Assembly: GCA_003259005.1 (NCBI GenBank)
Contig: QLII01000001.1
Span: 7,865,001 to 7,929,000 of the forward strand
Direction of reading: 5' to 3'
From: Spirosoma telluris
GTDB lineage: Bacteria > Bacteroidota > Bacteroidia > Cytophagales > Spirosomataceae
DNA: 64,000 bases
The notes beneath the pieces were generated by a model that worked only from the letters and a program-made list of their open reading frames with translations, was not told the origin of the DNA and did not search any database. Every line of letters begins with the position of its first letter. Positions within the stretch are counted from its first letter, which is position 1. Below are positions 49,020 through 58,006 of the stretch, in pieces. The position numbers were made by a program, and so were the translations under genes.

Positions 49020-49268
49020 TCAAAGATATATCACCGTGTCTTTCTTCAATTCGGTAAGCAAACCCTTACTGGTTAAAATGGCCTCATGGAAAATGTAATC
49101 TAGGACTGTTCCTGTTGGCTTTCTGTACCTTTTCTCAAGTGCTTCACCATTTCTTTCCAATAATTCATCATTATCCAAGTTTAGAAGCATCTCTTCCAAC
49201 AGCGTGATAGATATTTCGTCGTTAATAGCTTGCCAATCGTCAATTGGCTTTAAAGGAACTTCAGCCAT
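49020..49268 (-). CDS. Hypothetical cytoplasmic cassette gene
   Basis: 82 residues, acidic and mostly helical (DDWQAINDEISITLLEEMLL, NLDNDELLERNGEALEKRYR), ending in LLTELKKDTVIYL. No family is recognised and no cysteines are present. It is A/T-richer than the flanking chromosomal genes by eye. It lies alone between attC-like repeats C and D, in the same direction as the other cassette genes. A small antitoxin, immunity or adaptor protein is possible, but nothing in the sequence proves it. Confidence 0.5.
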   Translation of the reverse strand: MAEVPLKPIDDWQAINDEISITLLEEMLLNLDNDELLERNGEALEKRYRKPTGTVLDYIFHEAILTSKGLLTELKKDTVIYL

Positions 49269-49430
49269 CGGAATATTTTAAGAGTTACTCAACCACTTTG
49301 CAAGCCTAAATTCGCCAAACCGAGGTGCTTCTCGTGTCAACCGAAACCAGCCGAAAGAGCAAAAAACTAACCTTTCTTGCCTGCAATCTATTGCCCGGAA
49401 GCTGCTTTGCAAGCACTTTATGGCTGGTTT

Positions 49431-49514
49431 ACCCAACGACCCAAGGGGCTGATGGTGTAAAAGCTACTTGACTGAACACACGTACCTGAACCTTTACACC
49501 CCTGCCTGTTGGGC
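49431..49514. repeat. attC-like repeat D (best copy)
   Basis: 84 bp. ACCCAAC (49431-49437) fits RYYYAAC and GTTGGGC (49508-49514) fits GTTRRRY. The inner stem GGTGTAAA/TTTACACC is perfect. After it comes a tail with TCCTACGGGACGAGCGTC. It lies in the gene-free gap 49269-49581. Confidence 0.6.
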
Positions 49515-49581
49515 TGCCGACTCTCCTACGGGACGAGCGTCTTGTCAGCGGGAACTGGCCTACGCAGAGCGAAAACTCTAT

Positions 49582-49890
49582 CTAAATTTTGAGAAACCAG
49601 ATTGTGAAAGCAGCTAATGGAATGAGCGCAGAAACTGCAAGAGCAATATTCCAAATCTTCCTGTCTGTTGGGGTTCCGTCCATTTTGAATCTAATGTAAG
49701 CGGTGAGCATGAATACAAGTAGAAAGTAAAGACAATTCATCCATCAAAAACCGTCAATAAACCACTTGAAGCTGTCCATCCCTGTATCGAAGAACTGCTT
49801 TTGATACAGGGATCTAAAAAACGTAAGAGCAACAAACCAACCCGCCCAATAAGCAGCCATAAAAGCAGTTAGATAAAGTAGTTGTCTCAT
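49582..49890 (-). CDS. Small membrane protein gene with in-frame TGA (or two adjacent small genes)
   Basis: The first part from ATG 49890 reads MRQLLYLTAFMAAYWAGWFV and onward, ending FKWFIDGF and TGA (49744-49746). In the same frame the next codons are TGG ATG, opening MNCLYFLLVFMLTAYIRF and ending at 49582. Together they would be a protein of about 102 codons with three to four membrane helices in which one Trp-like codon has become a stop; separately they are 48 and 52 residues. Function unknown. It is the first gene of the cassette-like set, 28 bp after the nucleotidase stop. Confidence 0.45.
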
Positions 49891-49918
49891 GTCAATCAAC
49901 CCGTATTCCTCTCGCTTT

Positions 49919-50446
49919 TTACAACAAAACGTTGGCAACATCCTGCCAGGATTTTACGCGCTGAAACTGGGTATCCTGACGATTGTGTAAGGCATCAAAA
50001 AGGAGCCCTTTGCCTTGAAATGTATGCAGGTTTCGGGCCAAATCGTCAATTAAATAGTCTGTCTTTAGTACACTTTTATCGCCCAGAAAAATGTAGTGGT
50101 GCCAGGAAATGGCTGGGAAATGCTCCTGTAGCCAATCCCATTTTTCACGGAGCGAATTCGGAAATTCCTGCGCTGCCGACGCTACGAAAATATCGTATTT
50201 CTGCATGAGGTCGGCAATTACGTCCTGAGCGCCTTCCATAACCGGAATATCCCTAAAGAAGCCCGGTTCGTAAACCCGCTTCGAGATGGCGTCATATTCG
50301 TTCTCATCGAATAGTTCGTGAAACGATTTTTCTTTTAATTCCTCAAGCGTGTAGCGAGGCATGTCACCTTCCAGATAAAGCTGGATAAATTTGGCGTGGG
50401 TGTCGGCCATGACATCGTCCATGTCAATAGCAATGCGTTGTTTCAT
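49919..50446 (-). CDS. 5'(3')-deoxyribonucleotidase-like HAD phosphatase
   Basis: From ATG 50446 (MKQRIAIDMDDVMADTHAKF) it has 175 residues. DMDDVMADT is HAD motif I with the nucleophile Asp; FVASAAQEFPNSL lies at motif II and DYLIDDLARNLHTF at motif III/IV. These are the marks of the NT5C type that dephosphorylates nucleotides. The frame extends upstream by 12 codons without a likely start. It borders the cassette-like region on one side and the E2 gene on the other. Confidence 0.88.
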   Translation of the reverse strand: MKQRIAIDMDDVMADTHAKFIQLYLEGDMPRYTLEELKEKSFHELFDENEYDAISKRVYEPGFFRDIPVMEGAQDVIADLMQKYDIFVASAAQEFPNSLREKWDWLQEHFPAISWHHYIFLGDKSVLKTDYLIDDLARNLHTFQGKGLLFDALHNRQDTQFQRVKSWQDVANVLL

Positions 50447-50503
50447 AAGGTTGTCAGAACTGTATCGGCGACCCGGCATCATCCCGCCAGGCCGCCGATA
50501 CAG

Positions 50504-51978
50504 TTAGATTTTTAAGGTTGTATCAAACTTTTCTAAATAATCGGCGACGCGCCGAACGAACTGTCCACCCAGTGAACCATCAACAACACGGTGGTCGTAG
50601 GAGTGGGAGAGGAACATTAATTGCCGGATACCGATAAAATCACCCTGTGGCGTTTCGATAACAGCCGGTTTTTTTACGATGGCACCAAAGGCCATAATGG
50701 CTACCTGGGGTTGCACAATGATGGGGGTGCCCATCAAGTTGCCGAACATACCAATGTTCGAGAAGGTGTAGGTGCCCCCCGCCAAATCGTCGGCGGTGAG
50801 TTTGTTTTCGCGGGCACGTTTGGTCAGGTCATTTACTTTCTTGGCCAGACCTACCAGATTATACTGATCGGCGTTGTGAATAACCGGTACAATCAGGTTG
50901 CCGCTAGGCAATGCTACCGCCATGCCAATATTGATGGCTTTTTTGACTAAAATCCGGTCGCCATCAACCGATATGTTAATCATCGGAAAATCCTTAATGG
51001 CTTTCACAATGGCATCAACCAGAATGGGCGTATACGTCAGATTCTCAGCGGTTTGTTGCTTAAAGCGCTCTTTAATCTGATTTCGCCATTCGACAACGGG
51101 CGTTAAATCGGCTTCAACAAACGAGCTGACGTGGGGCGAAATCTGCTTCGACTCCACCATTCGCTGGGCAATCATCTTCCGCATTCGATCCATCTGAATA
51201 ATATCAGCCTGACCGTTTACAGAGTGCGAAGCGGGGGAATGGAGCTTGGAGCATGGTGCACGGTGCTTGGAGCTTGTTGCACGGTGCTTGGGGGCGCGGT
51301 ATTTACTAGTGAGATGTTCTCTCCTTGCTCCCCGCTCCCTGCTCCCGGCAGTCTCCCTTCTGCCCGGTCAATGACATAGGCCAGAATGTCTTTTTTCGTT
51401 ACCCGGTTTTCGGCCCCAGAGCCAGGAATCCGGTCGAGTTCGTCCCGGGAAACGCGTTCTTCTTTCGCGATATTCAGCACTAAAGGCGAGTAGAAACGGT
51501 CTGGGAAAGCAGTAGCGTTGTCAACGAGGGGAGCCGTGGTTATCGCTGGACGGTTGCTCATGGCCAAAATGGTCGCTTCTAGTTCACGGGCAGATTCGGA
51601 GACCTCAAGGCTTTCTGGCACGGCTGGAACATTGGCAATATCACCGATGCCTTTGGGTGTCTGGCTGGCATTTTCTGGACCAGTTTCGCCCGATTGTGGG
51701 CCCGCTGTCGCAGGTTCTGACTCACCCGTAACTAGTTCATCTGCTTCAATGCGGGCAATGGGCGCGCCAACGGCCACGACATCCCCGTTTTTCACCAGTA
51801 ATTCTTTTAAAATGCCATTGCAGGGAGCCGGTACTTCGGTATCTACTTTATCTGTCGCCACCTCCAGCACCGATTCATCGGATTCAATACGGTCGCCGGG
51901 CTGTTTCAGCCAGGTAATGACCGTGCATTCCATTATACTTTCGCCCATTTTGGGCATGATCATATCGATGAGAGCCAT
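50504..51978 (-). CDS. 2-oxoacid dehydrogenase E2 (dihydrolipoyl acyltransferase) (frame broken in a C run)
   Basis: Acyltransferase core of a pyruvate or branched-chain oxoacid dehydrogenase complex. Lipoyl domain at residues 1-80 (MIMPKMGESIMECTVITWLK; lipoyl Lys in VATDKVDTEVPAP); E3-binding domain near 170-205 (YSPLVLNIAKEERVSRDELD); catalytic domain with LSHSYDHRVVDGSLGGQF (His and Asp). At 51233-51237 five bases should be six: the added base joins SSIPPASHSVNGQ to ADIIQMDRMRKMIAQRM and gives 491 residues. The linker before the break (about 51240-51300) is coded by repetitive DNA like the intergenic hairpins. Confidence 0.92.
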
Positions 51979-51986
51979 TTCTTTTT

Positions 51987-52065
51987 AATGATGAATTAAG
52001 AATGATGAATGATGAATGCCCTGTCTTGCCCTCAATCATTCATCATTCATCATTTATAATTCATT
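51987..52065. repeat. Inverted repeat, AATGATGAATG words
   Basis: The arm 51987-52018 pairs with 52037-52065 (ATGAATGATGAATG against CATTCATCATTCAT, then a few mismatches). The right arm codes for the cinA C-terminus MNYK and its TGA stop. Confidence 0.75.
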
Positions 52066-53306
52066 ACTTCTTCCCGCAACATATTCAGCAGATACGTTGT
52101 GGTGAGTTGAATATTCTGATCGCGGTATTGACCGAGTTTAAGTAAGCGTGTAACCGTCCGCTGATCGGTGGCGCAGGCAATCCAGATGGTGCCAACGGGT
52201 TTGTCGGGAGTGCCGCCATCTGGCCCCGCAATACCACTGGTAGCAATACCGACATTCGTGCCTAATGCCTTTCGAACGCCCTCGGCCATTTGGCGAATGG
52301 TTTCTTCGCTCACAGCGCCAAATTGCTCCAGCGTTTCGGGTTGAACACCTAATTGGTTCATTTTAACGTCGTTACTATAGCTAACGATGCTTCCCCAGAA
52401 ATAGGCCGATGCACCCGGCACCTTCGTAATCTGAGACGAGACATAGCCACCTGTGCAGCTTTCTGCCACGCCAAGCGTGAGGTTTTTCTCTTTCAGGAGC
52501 GTGCCAACGACATTTTCGAGTTCGTCGTTATCGAAGCCATACACACTTTTTTCAATGAGCGGCATTACCTTCTGCACTTGCTCGGCTAGTTCGCGGTCGA
52601 GAAGTTCATTGTCGTCGCCGGTCGCCGTTAGTCGCAGTTTTACACCACCAAAACTGGGTAAATAAGCCAGTTTGATATGATCAGGCAGGGTATCCTCCCA
52701 GGCTTCGATGCGTTCGGCCAGAAACGACTCACCAATCCCAACCGTCCGAATCATCTTGTGTTTAATGATCGGCGTTTTGAAATGTTGGGCCAATTTGGGT
52801 AAAATCCGATTGGTCATCAGGTGCTTCATCTCAAAGGGTACACCTGGCAGGGATATATAAACCCGCTGTTCATGCTCGAACCACATGCCTGGTGCCGTTC
52901 CCCAATCGTTTTGAATATAAACCGCGTTGGCAGGTAGATCGGCTTGGGCCCGGTTAAGGTCGGTCATGGCGCGGCCTCGCTTCTCAAAAAAACTTGTCAC
53001 CAGCGCCAGTGCTGTTTCATTCCGAACCATGCCAACCCCAAAATAGGTGCAGAGCGTTTTTTTGGTGATATCGTCTTTGGTAGGGCCAAGTCCGCCGGTA
53101 ATAATGATGACATCGGCACGCTCATGCGCTTCATGGAGAACTTGCAAAATGGCATCGGCCTGATCGCCTACTGATGATTTACGGAATGGACGGATGCCAA
53201 TGTTGGTTAGTTCCGTTCCAATCCACTGGGTATTTGTGTCGGTAATTTGCCCGAAAAGAATTTCGTCGCCGATGGTAATGATTTCGGCACGGATCGTGTT
53301 GGTCAT
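52050..53306 (-). CDS. cinA: CinA-like nicotinamide-nucleotide amidase
   Basis: 418 residues with two domains. The N-terminal MoaB/MogA-like domain (AEIITIGDEILFGQITDTNT, IITGGLGPTKDDITKKTL) and the C-terminal amidase domain (LGVAESCTGGYVSSQITKVP, WGSIVSYSNDVKMNQLGV, VGIATSGIAGPDGGTPDKPV) are complete. The C domain hydrolyses nicotinamide mononucleotide or ADP-ribose-type compounds in pyridine-nucleotide salvage. The start lies next to one hairpin and the stop inside another. The frame is intact. Confidence 0.95.
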   Translation of the reverse strand: MTNTIRAEIITIGDEILFGQITDTNTQWIGTELTNIGIRPFRKSSVGDQADAILQVLHEAHERADVIIITGGLGPTKDDITKKTLCTYFGVGMVRNETALALVTSFFEKRGRAMTDLNRAQADLPANAVYIQNDWGTAPGMWFEHEQRVYISLPGVPFEMKHLMTNRILPKLAQHFKTPIIKHKMIRTVGIGESFLAERIEAWEDTLPDHIKLAYLPSFGGVKLRLTATGDDNELLDRELAEQVQKVMPLIEKSVYGFDNDELENVVGTLLKEKNLTLGVAESCTGGYVSSQITKVPGASAYFWGSIVSYSNDVKMNQLGVQPETLEQFGAVSEETIRQMAEGVRKALGTNVGIATSGIAGPDGGTPDKPVGTIWIACATDQRTVTRLLKLGQYRDQNIQLTTTYLLNMLREEVMNYK

Positions 53307-53310
53307 TTTT

Positions 53311-53445
53311 AATGAATAATGGGTAATGTATAATGGATAATGGCCTGCTGAATGCCTTCAAATGAAGTAGTGTAAAATTTATTTCCCTGATTGTCAGTGT
53401 GTTAAAAATAATTATTCATTGTTCATTATACATTTTGCATTCATT
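53311..53445. repeat. Imperfect inverted repeat, AATGGATAATG words, at the cinA start
   Basis: AATGAATAATGGGTAATG (53311 onward) pairs imperfectly with CATTGTTCATTATACATT and CATTCATT near 53419-53445. It is the same word family as 9191-9279. It begins 5 bp before the cinA ATG. Confidence 0.6.
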
Positions 53446-53516
53446 CTTGTCAAAAGTACGAAAAAACGATTTAGCGCCATTGGCCGTTATAGAATGGCAA
53501 CCTGATTAATTCACTG

Positions 53517-54287
53517 ATGAAAAAAAATCTTCTCGCAGCCGCCTTGCTAACCCTGACGATCAGTCAAACCAGCTTCGCCCAGGATTCAACGAGCCACCCT
53601 CAAAAGTCAACGGGCGGTGGTATTTTTGGCAAGATTCTGGATGCCGTTACCCAGCCTTCGACGGGTACGGCGGGTAGCCTTACCAGCAGTGACATTGCTT
53701 CGGGTTTGAAAGAGGCTCTACGTGTTGGTGTAACCAATGGTTCTGCAAAGGCATCAGCCCTGGATGGCTATTTTAAAAACCCCCTGCTGAAAATCGCGTT
53801 CCCGCCCGAAGCGCAGAACGTAGCGGCTAAGCTTCGCCAGATCGGCTTCAGTAAGCAGGTTGATCAATTTGAGCTCTCGCTTAACCGGGCTGCCGAAGAT
53901 GCTGCCAAAAAAGCGGCTCCTGTGTTTGTTAAGGCCATTACTTCGATGAGTATTCAGGATGCGGTGGGCATTTTGCGAGGCCAGAATGATGCCGCTACGC
54001 AATACCTCCGCCGGACATCGGGCCAGCAGTTGGTTACAGAATTTACCCCTATCATTGATAGTACGCTGAAGAAAAACAACGCGACTAAGTATTACGCTGA
54101 CTTGGTGAATACGTACAATAAAATTCCCTTCATCCAGAAGAAAGTAAATCCGAATCTGACTGAGTATGCAACCGGCAAAGCCGTTGATGGTCTGTTTGTA
54201 TTGGTCGCTCAGGAAGAGCAGAAAATTCGTGAAAACCCAGCTGCACGGGTTACCGATTTGCTGAAAAAGGTATTTTCGAAGCAGTAA
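53517..54287 (+). CDS. DUF4197 secreted protein
   Basis: 256 residues with a signal peptide (MKKNLLAAALLTLTISQTSF). The mature part has the DUF4197 pattern: LTSSDIASGLKEALRVGVTN, YFKNPLLKIAFPPEAQ, FELSLNRAAEDAAKKAAPVF, then SMSIQDAVGILRGQNDAATQ and YFRRT-like LRRTSGQQLVTEFTPIID. The family is widespread in Bacteroidota and Proteobacteria with unknown function. Transcribed alone on the plus strand, convergent with the globin gene. Confidence 0.9.
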   Translation: MKKNLLAAALLTLTISQTSFAQDSTSHPQKSTGGGIFGKILDAVTQPSTGTAGSLTSSDIASGLKEALRVGVTNGSAKASALDGYFKNPLLKIAFPPEAQNVAAKLRQIGFSKQVDQFELSLNRAAEDAAKKAAPVFVKAITSMSIQDAVGILRGQNDAATQYLRRTSGQQLVTEFTPIIDSTLKKNNATKYYADLVNTYNKIPFIQKKVNPNLTEYATGKAVDGLFVLVAQEEQKIRENPAARVTDLLKKVFSKQ

Positions 54288-54292
54288 TTTAA

Positions 54293-54383
54293 GTAACGCG
54301 GACCTCTGGTCCGCATAGCCGAAGGGGGAAAATCATGTATAGAAATTATCCTTTGGCTCTGCGGACAGGATGTCTGCGCTACC
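54293..54383. repeat. Imperfect 33-bp inverted repeat, GCGGAC words
   Basis: The arm 54293-54325 pairs with about 54351-54383 at roughly 26 of 33 positions. Each arm also contains a small internal palindrome (GCGGACCTCTGGTCCGC). It lies between the convergent DUF4197 and globin genes, and the globin TAG is in the right arm. Confidence 0.7.
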
Positions 54384-54780
54384 CGTTCATAAAGGCGTCA
54401 TTATTGATATACTCCAGCTTGTTATTCCAGACGAGCGCAATCTGAGTAGCGCGTTGGCGCACTTGCTCGGCTGTTTCTCCAGTAAAATTTTCGGTAATGG
54501 TTTGAGAAAATAGCTGCAACCAACGCTCAAAGTGGTCGATGGTAAGTGTATGTTGTTGATTGACAATAAGATGTGGGCGGAAGGGGTGGCCATCGTAGGC
54601 ATTGTTTCCCAGGATGATCGACTCCCAGAAGGCGTACATCTTGGGCAAATGTTTCGACCAGTCAACGTGGGCTACATCGGTAAAAATGGGGCCAAGCAGC
54701 GGATCAACCTGTACTTTCTCGTAAAACGAATCTACCAGTAATTTGACTGCTTCGGGGGAGTCTAAGGTTTTCCTAACCAT
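54379..54780 (-). CDS. Truncated hemoglobin, group III type
   Basis: 133 residues of the two-over-two globin fold. SFYEKVQVDPLLGPIFTD is the helix B-E start, LPKMYAFWESIILGNNAYDG the middle and TIDHFERWLQLFSQTI the helix F region with the proximal His. The length and the WESIILG motif fit group III truncated globins, which bind oxygen or nitric oxide. The gene lies 30 bp downstream of the ArsC/Spx-like gene in the same direction. Confidence 0.87.
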   Translation of the reverse strand: MVRKTLDSPEAVKLLVDSFYEKVQVDPLLGPIFTDVAHVDWSKHLPKMYAFWESIILGNNAYDGHPFRPHLIVNQQHTLTIDHFERWLQLFSQTITENFTGETAEQVRQRATQIALVWNNKLEYINNDAFMNG

Positions 54781-54810
54781 TTCAGTAGTATTTACAGAAA
54801 GAACCCCAGG

Positions 54811-55157
54811 TCAGCCCGGAAATGTTTCATTGTAGGCATCAGCTTTAAAACCCAATGCCACAATCTGTCCATTTTCTTCGATCAACGGGCGACGAATGAC
54901 GGAGGGTTTTTCAATCATCAGGGCAATCGCTTCATCGGCATTGGTTGGCTTTTTTTCGTCAGGCAATTGCTTCCAGGTCATGCCAGCTCGATTCACCAAC
55001 TCCTCCCAGGTTTTTTGCGTAAGCCAGTGTTCAATCGTTTGTCGATCAATCCCCTGCTTTTTGTAATCGTGAAACTGGTAGTCAACTCCGCGTTCAGCTA
55101 GCCAGGTGCGGGCTTTTTTTACGGTGTCGCAATTGGGATGGCGAATAAGGTGTACAT
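54811..55157 (-). CDS. ArsC/Spx-family thioredoxin-like protein (frame broken in a C run)
   Basis: With one C added at 55135-55137 (CCC to CCCC) the frame starts at ATG 55157 as MYTLFAIPNCDTVKKARTWL and has 115 residues, the normal length for this family. The single redox Cys is in PNCDT; the rest (YQFHDYKKQGIDRQTIEHWL, SVIRRPLIEENGQIVALGFK) follows the arsenate reductase/Spx/YffB pattern with the conserved Arg-Arg-Pro. Without the base a longer artificial leader runs to 55233. It is probably a YffB-like thiol protein rather than a true arsenate reductase. Confidence 0.88.
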
Positions 55158-55225
55158 GTCGAATGGGAATTTTGGGGCGAAAGTACCCAATTCTGGATAC
55201 TGCCTGGTCATAAACCAGGCAAAAC

Positions 55226-57249
55226 TTACGCAAACGTCAACTGGAACTCAGTTCCCGCTCCCTGCTCCGAGCGGACACTGATCTGGCAGGCAATCGCGCG
55301 GGCTAAATCGCGGATAAGGTGTAGCCCCAGCCCACTCTTACCAATAATAGCCGCATCGTTGGTGTAAAGCGCTTTCAATTGACTTTGCGACATACCAGGC
55401 CCATTGTCAGTGATAGTCAGTACCACGCGCCCATTTTCGGGACGGGCCTTCCACTGAATAAAGGCGTCAGGATTGTTTTTCAGAGCATGAATGGCATTGT
55501 TGGTCAGGTTTTGCATGATGGTACGCAGGTAATCTTCATCGGTGGCTACCTGTAAGCCTTCGGGCGCATCGAAGCAGAATCGCACATGAGCTACCCCCGT
55601 GAAGAATCGTTGAAGATACTCATACAGGCTTTCAACGGGAATGACTTTTATATCGGGCTTAAATTGTTGCATTTGCCCCTTGCTCCAGAGTAGCATCGAC
55701 TCCATCGTATCCAGCAGTCCCTCGGCCGCTTCTGTAATGTTTTGCTGATGGCGGGCCACCTGATCGGGGGGAGTAGGTCGGAGTTTTCGCGCTGGAGGTG
55801 CAGGAAATTAATCAGGTTGGCTATCGGGCCGCGCAAGTCGTGGCTCAGGATGGCAAAGAACCGGGTCTTTACCTGATTAGCCTCATCGAGTTCCTGATTC
55901 AGGTGGAGCAGCGTTGTATTGGTTTGCTGGCGGGTTCGGCTCTGCCAGTACAGCAATCCTCCAATTACCAGCAGCAGACCGACGCCCACTAGGAGTGCCA
56001 GTTGCTGACGTTTTTGTCCGGCAATGACCAGCCGATTGATTTCGAGTTGTTTATCGCGCAGTTCTAGTTCCCGTTTCCCTTCCAGGCCGGCAATTTTGTT
56101 TTTATTTTCCTGCGAATACAGCGAATCCTGAATAGCCTGATAGGTTCTGAAATTCAGATAGGCTGCTTTATAGTCGCCACGTAATGCTTGCAATTCGGCC
56201 AGATTTCCCCGAAAGTAGGCCTGATCACTTACCTCCCCCTTATCGGCACTAAGCTTAATGGCCGTGTTGAGGTAGTCTCTGGCCAGTTGAAGCCGTTTCT
56301 GCCGATCTACGGGTTGAATGCGTGCCGTATTCAGGGAGTCGTAACGCACCAGGTCAAGGTAGGCGACACCAAGGTTAGCGAGGTTATTGACCGCATCGAG
56401 ATGCCGGGGATTTATGCTGTCCCAGAGCTGCTTCGCTTTCAGCGCATAGCTGATCTTCCGACTGTACTCGTTTTGCATCGCTACCGACAGGTTGCCATAG
56501 GTCTTGGCTAATCCGTCTTTATTCCCCACTTTCTCGTGCTCGGCCAGGGCCCTTAGACCGTACTGACGGGCTTTCGTCCAGTTTTTCATCTGGGTATACA
56601 AAGCAGCCATGCTGGTCAGCGAAGCCGCCAGTTCACGCCGGGCATTAATATCGGGGTTATGCTGCTGCTGCCGGAGCGCTAATGCCCGCAAGCCAAATTG
56701 AAGCGCTTTAGTGTAGTTTTTCTGAATCCGATAGATTTCCGAGATATTATCGAGGCTAATACCAATGAGGTAATTGTCGTGGGCGGCCTCTGCATAGCCT
56801 AAGGCTTCAAAATAGTAATGCGTAGCGGCCGGGTAATTGGATCGGATGTTCTGTTCGGCCACGCCGATGTTATTGGTTGTGCTGGCCAGATTCCAGGTGT
56901 CGCCCAACGTTTTATAGATACGTACCGCTTTTTTCAAATAGACCAGACAGGAGTCGTAGTTTCCTTTATCACTATACGCACGACCAATATACCCATTAAA
57001 GACCCCAATCCCTCGTTGCCACTTCATGCGGGTGGTATGCTGCAAGCCTAATCGGCTGTAGTACAGCGCTTGATCGGTATTGGTAAAAAACCACTCTTCG
57101 GCGATAACCCGGTACAATCTGCCCTTCACGGTGTCATTGGCAGCTTTGGGCAATTCCGCAACTAACGAGTCGATAAGGGCGCGTCCCTGCTTCTGTGCCT
57201 GCGCTGGGGTAGCAATAAACAACGAAACAAGTAGCAGGAGTCTACTCAT
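55226..57249 (-). CDS. TPR-containing sensor histidine kinase (frame broken in a C run)
   Basis: Start at 57249 (MSRLLLLVSLFIATPAQAQ) gives a signal peptide; the open frame upstream overlaps the regulator gene. About six TPR units follow (GYIGRAYSDKGNYDSCLVYL, YAEAAHDNYLIGISLDNISE), then a membrane helix (LLVGVGLLLVIGGLLYW), a coiled coil and HisKA (FFAILSHDLRGPIANLINFL, phospho-His). At 55766-55771 six bases should be seven, which joins ENSDLLPP to DQVARHQQNITEAAEG and reaches the ATPase domain (NNAIHALKNN, ITDNGPGMS, GKSGLGLHLIRDLA). Corrected length 674. It follows the response regulator by 22 bp. Confidence 0.9.
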
Positions 57250-57271
57250 CAAACGGGTCGACACGAGAATC

Positions 57272-58006
57272 TCATGATAATCGGTTGGCCTGTAGATGTG
57301 AATAGATTCCCTCCAGTACCGCTCGGTAGCTTCGGCCAATCGGTAGCATAAATCCTTGAACATAAACTTGTTGACTAACAACTTTGTCAATATAATGTGG
57401 TTGTACCGCATAACTGCGATGAACCCGCAAAAACGACTGAAACGACACTTCCTGAAGTAGCTTCCCTATAGAGGAGAGCACCGTGTACTGCTGGGTTGTC
57501 GTCACGATACGCGTATAGTCTTTTAATCCCTCCAGATACACAACTTCGTACAGATTTAGCTTAATCTGCTGATGACCATCCCGAATAAATACGGTATCGG
57601 CCCCCAGACTCAGATCAAATAGCCGCGCTTTTCGCGTCAGGTCGAAAAACGACTGAACACGAGCCATGGTGTGGCTGAACCGCTCAGCCCGAATGGGTTT
57701 CACCAGATAATCGAAGGCATCGACGGCAAAACTCTCGGCTGCATAATCGGGGTAAGCGGTAATAAATATGCAAATCGGCACCTGCATCAAACTGGCTCGT
57801 AACTCCAGCCCACTTAGGTCGGGCATATCAATATCGAGGAGCAGCACATCGACAGGCTGTTTTTGTAAAACGGGCAACGCTTCGGTGGCCGATGAGAATA
57901 CTCCTTCAATGGTGAGCAGCGGATACTTCCGGGCATGAGCCAGCGTGGTTAGCCGATCAATTTCGTTATCATCGACAATAATACAGGAATAGGTGTTGTG
58001 GGACAT
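57272..58006 (-). CDS. LytTR-family response regulator
   Basis: From ATG 58006 (MSHNTYSCIIVDDNEIDRLT) it has 244 residues. Receiver domain: IIVDDNE, phospho-acceptor Asp in VLLLDIDMPDLSG, ITAYPDYAAESF and YLVKPI (switch Lys). The C-terminal LytTR DNA-binding domain has FIRDGHQQIKLNLYEVVYLE, KDYTRIVTTTQQYTVLSSIG and FLRVHRSYAVQPHYIDKV. It forms a two-component pair with the TPR kinase gene directly downstream. Target genes are not evident from the window. Confidence 0.93.
   Translation of the reverse strand: MSHNTYSCIIVDDNEIDRLTTLAHARKYPLLTIEGVFSSATEALPVLQKQPVDVLLLDIDMPDLSGLELRASLMQVPICIFITAYPDYAAESFAVDAFDYLVKPIRAERFSHTMARVQSFFDLTRKARLFDLSLGADTVFIRDGHQQIKLNLYEVVYLEGLKDYTRIVTTTQQYTVLSSIGKLLQEVSFQSFLRVHRSYAVQPHYIDKVVSQQVYVQGFMLPIGRSYRAVLEGIYSHLQANRLS

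Noticed and set aside
47358..49514. Insertion sequence remnants as the source of the repeats
   Set aside because: No transposase fragment, no terminal inverted repeats with target duplications, and the repeats alternate with intact small genes, unlike IS copies.
57250..57411. N-terminal extension of the TPR kinase
   Set aside because: It would overlap the end of the response-regulator gene, while the signal peptide starts at 57249.
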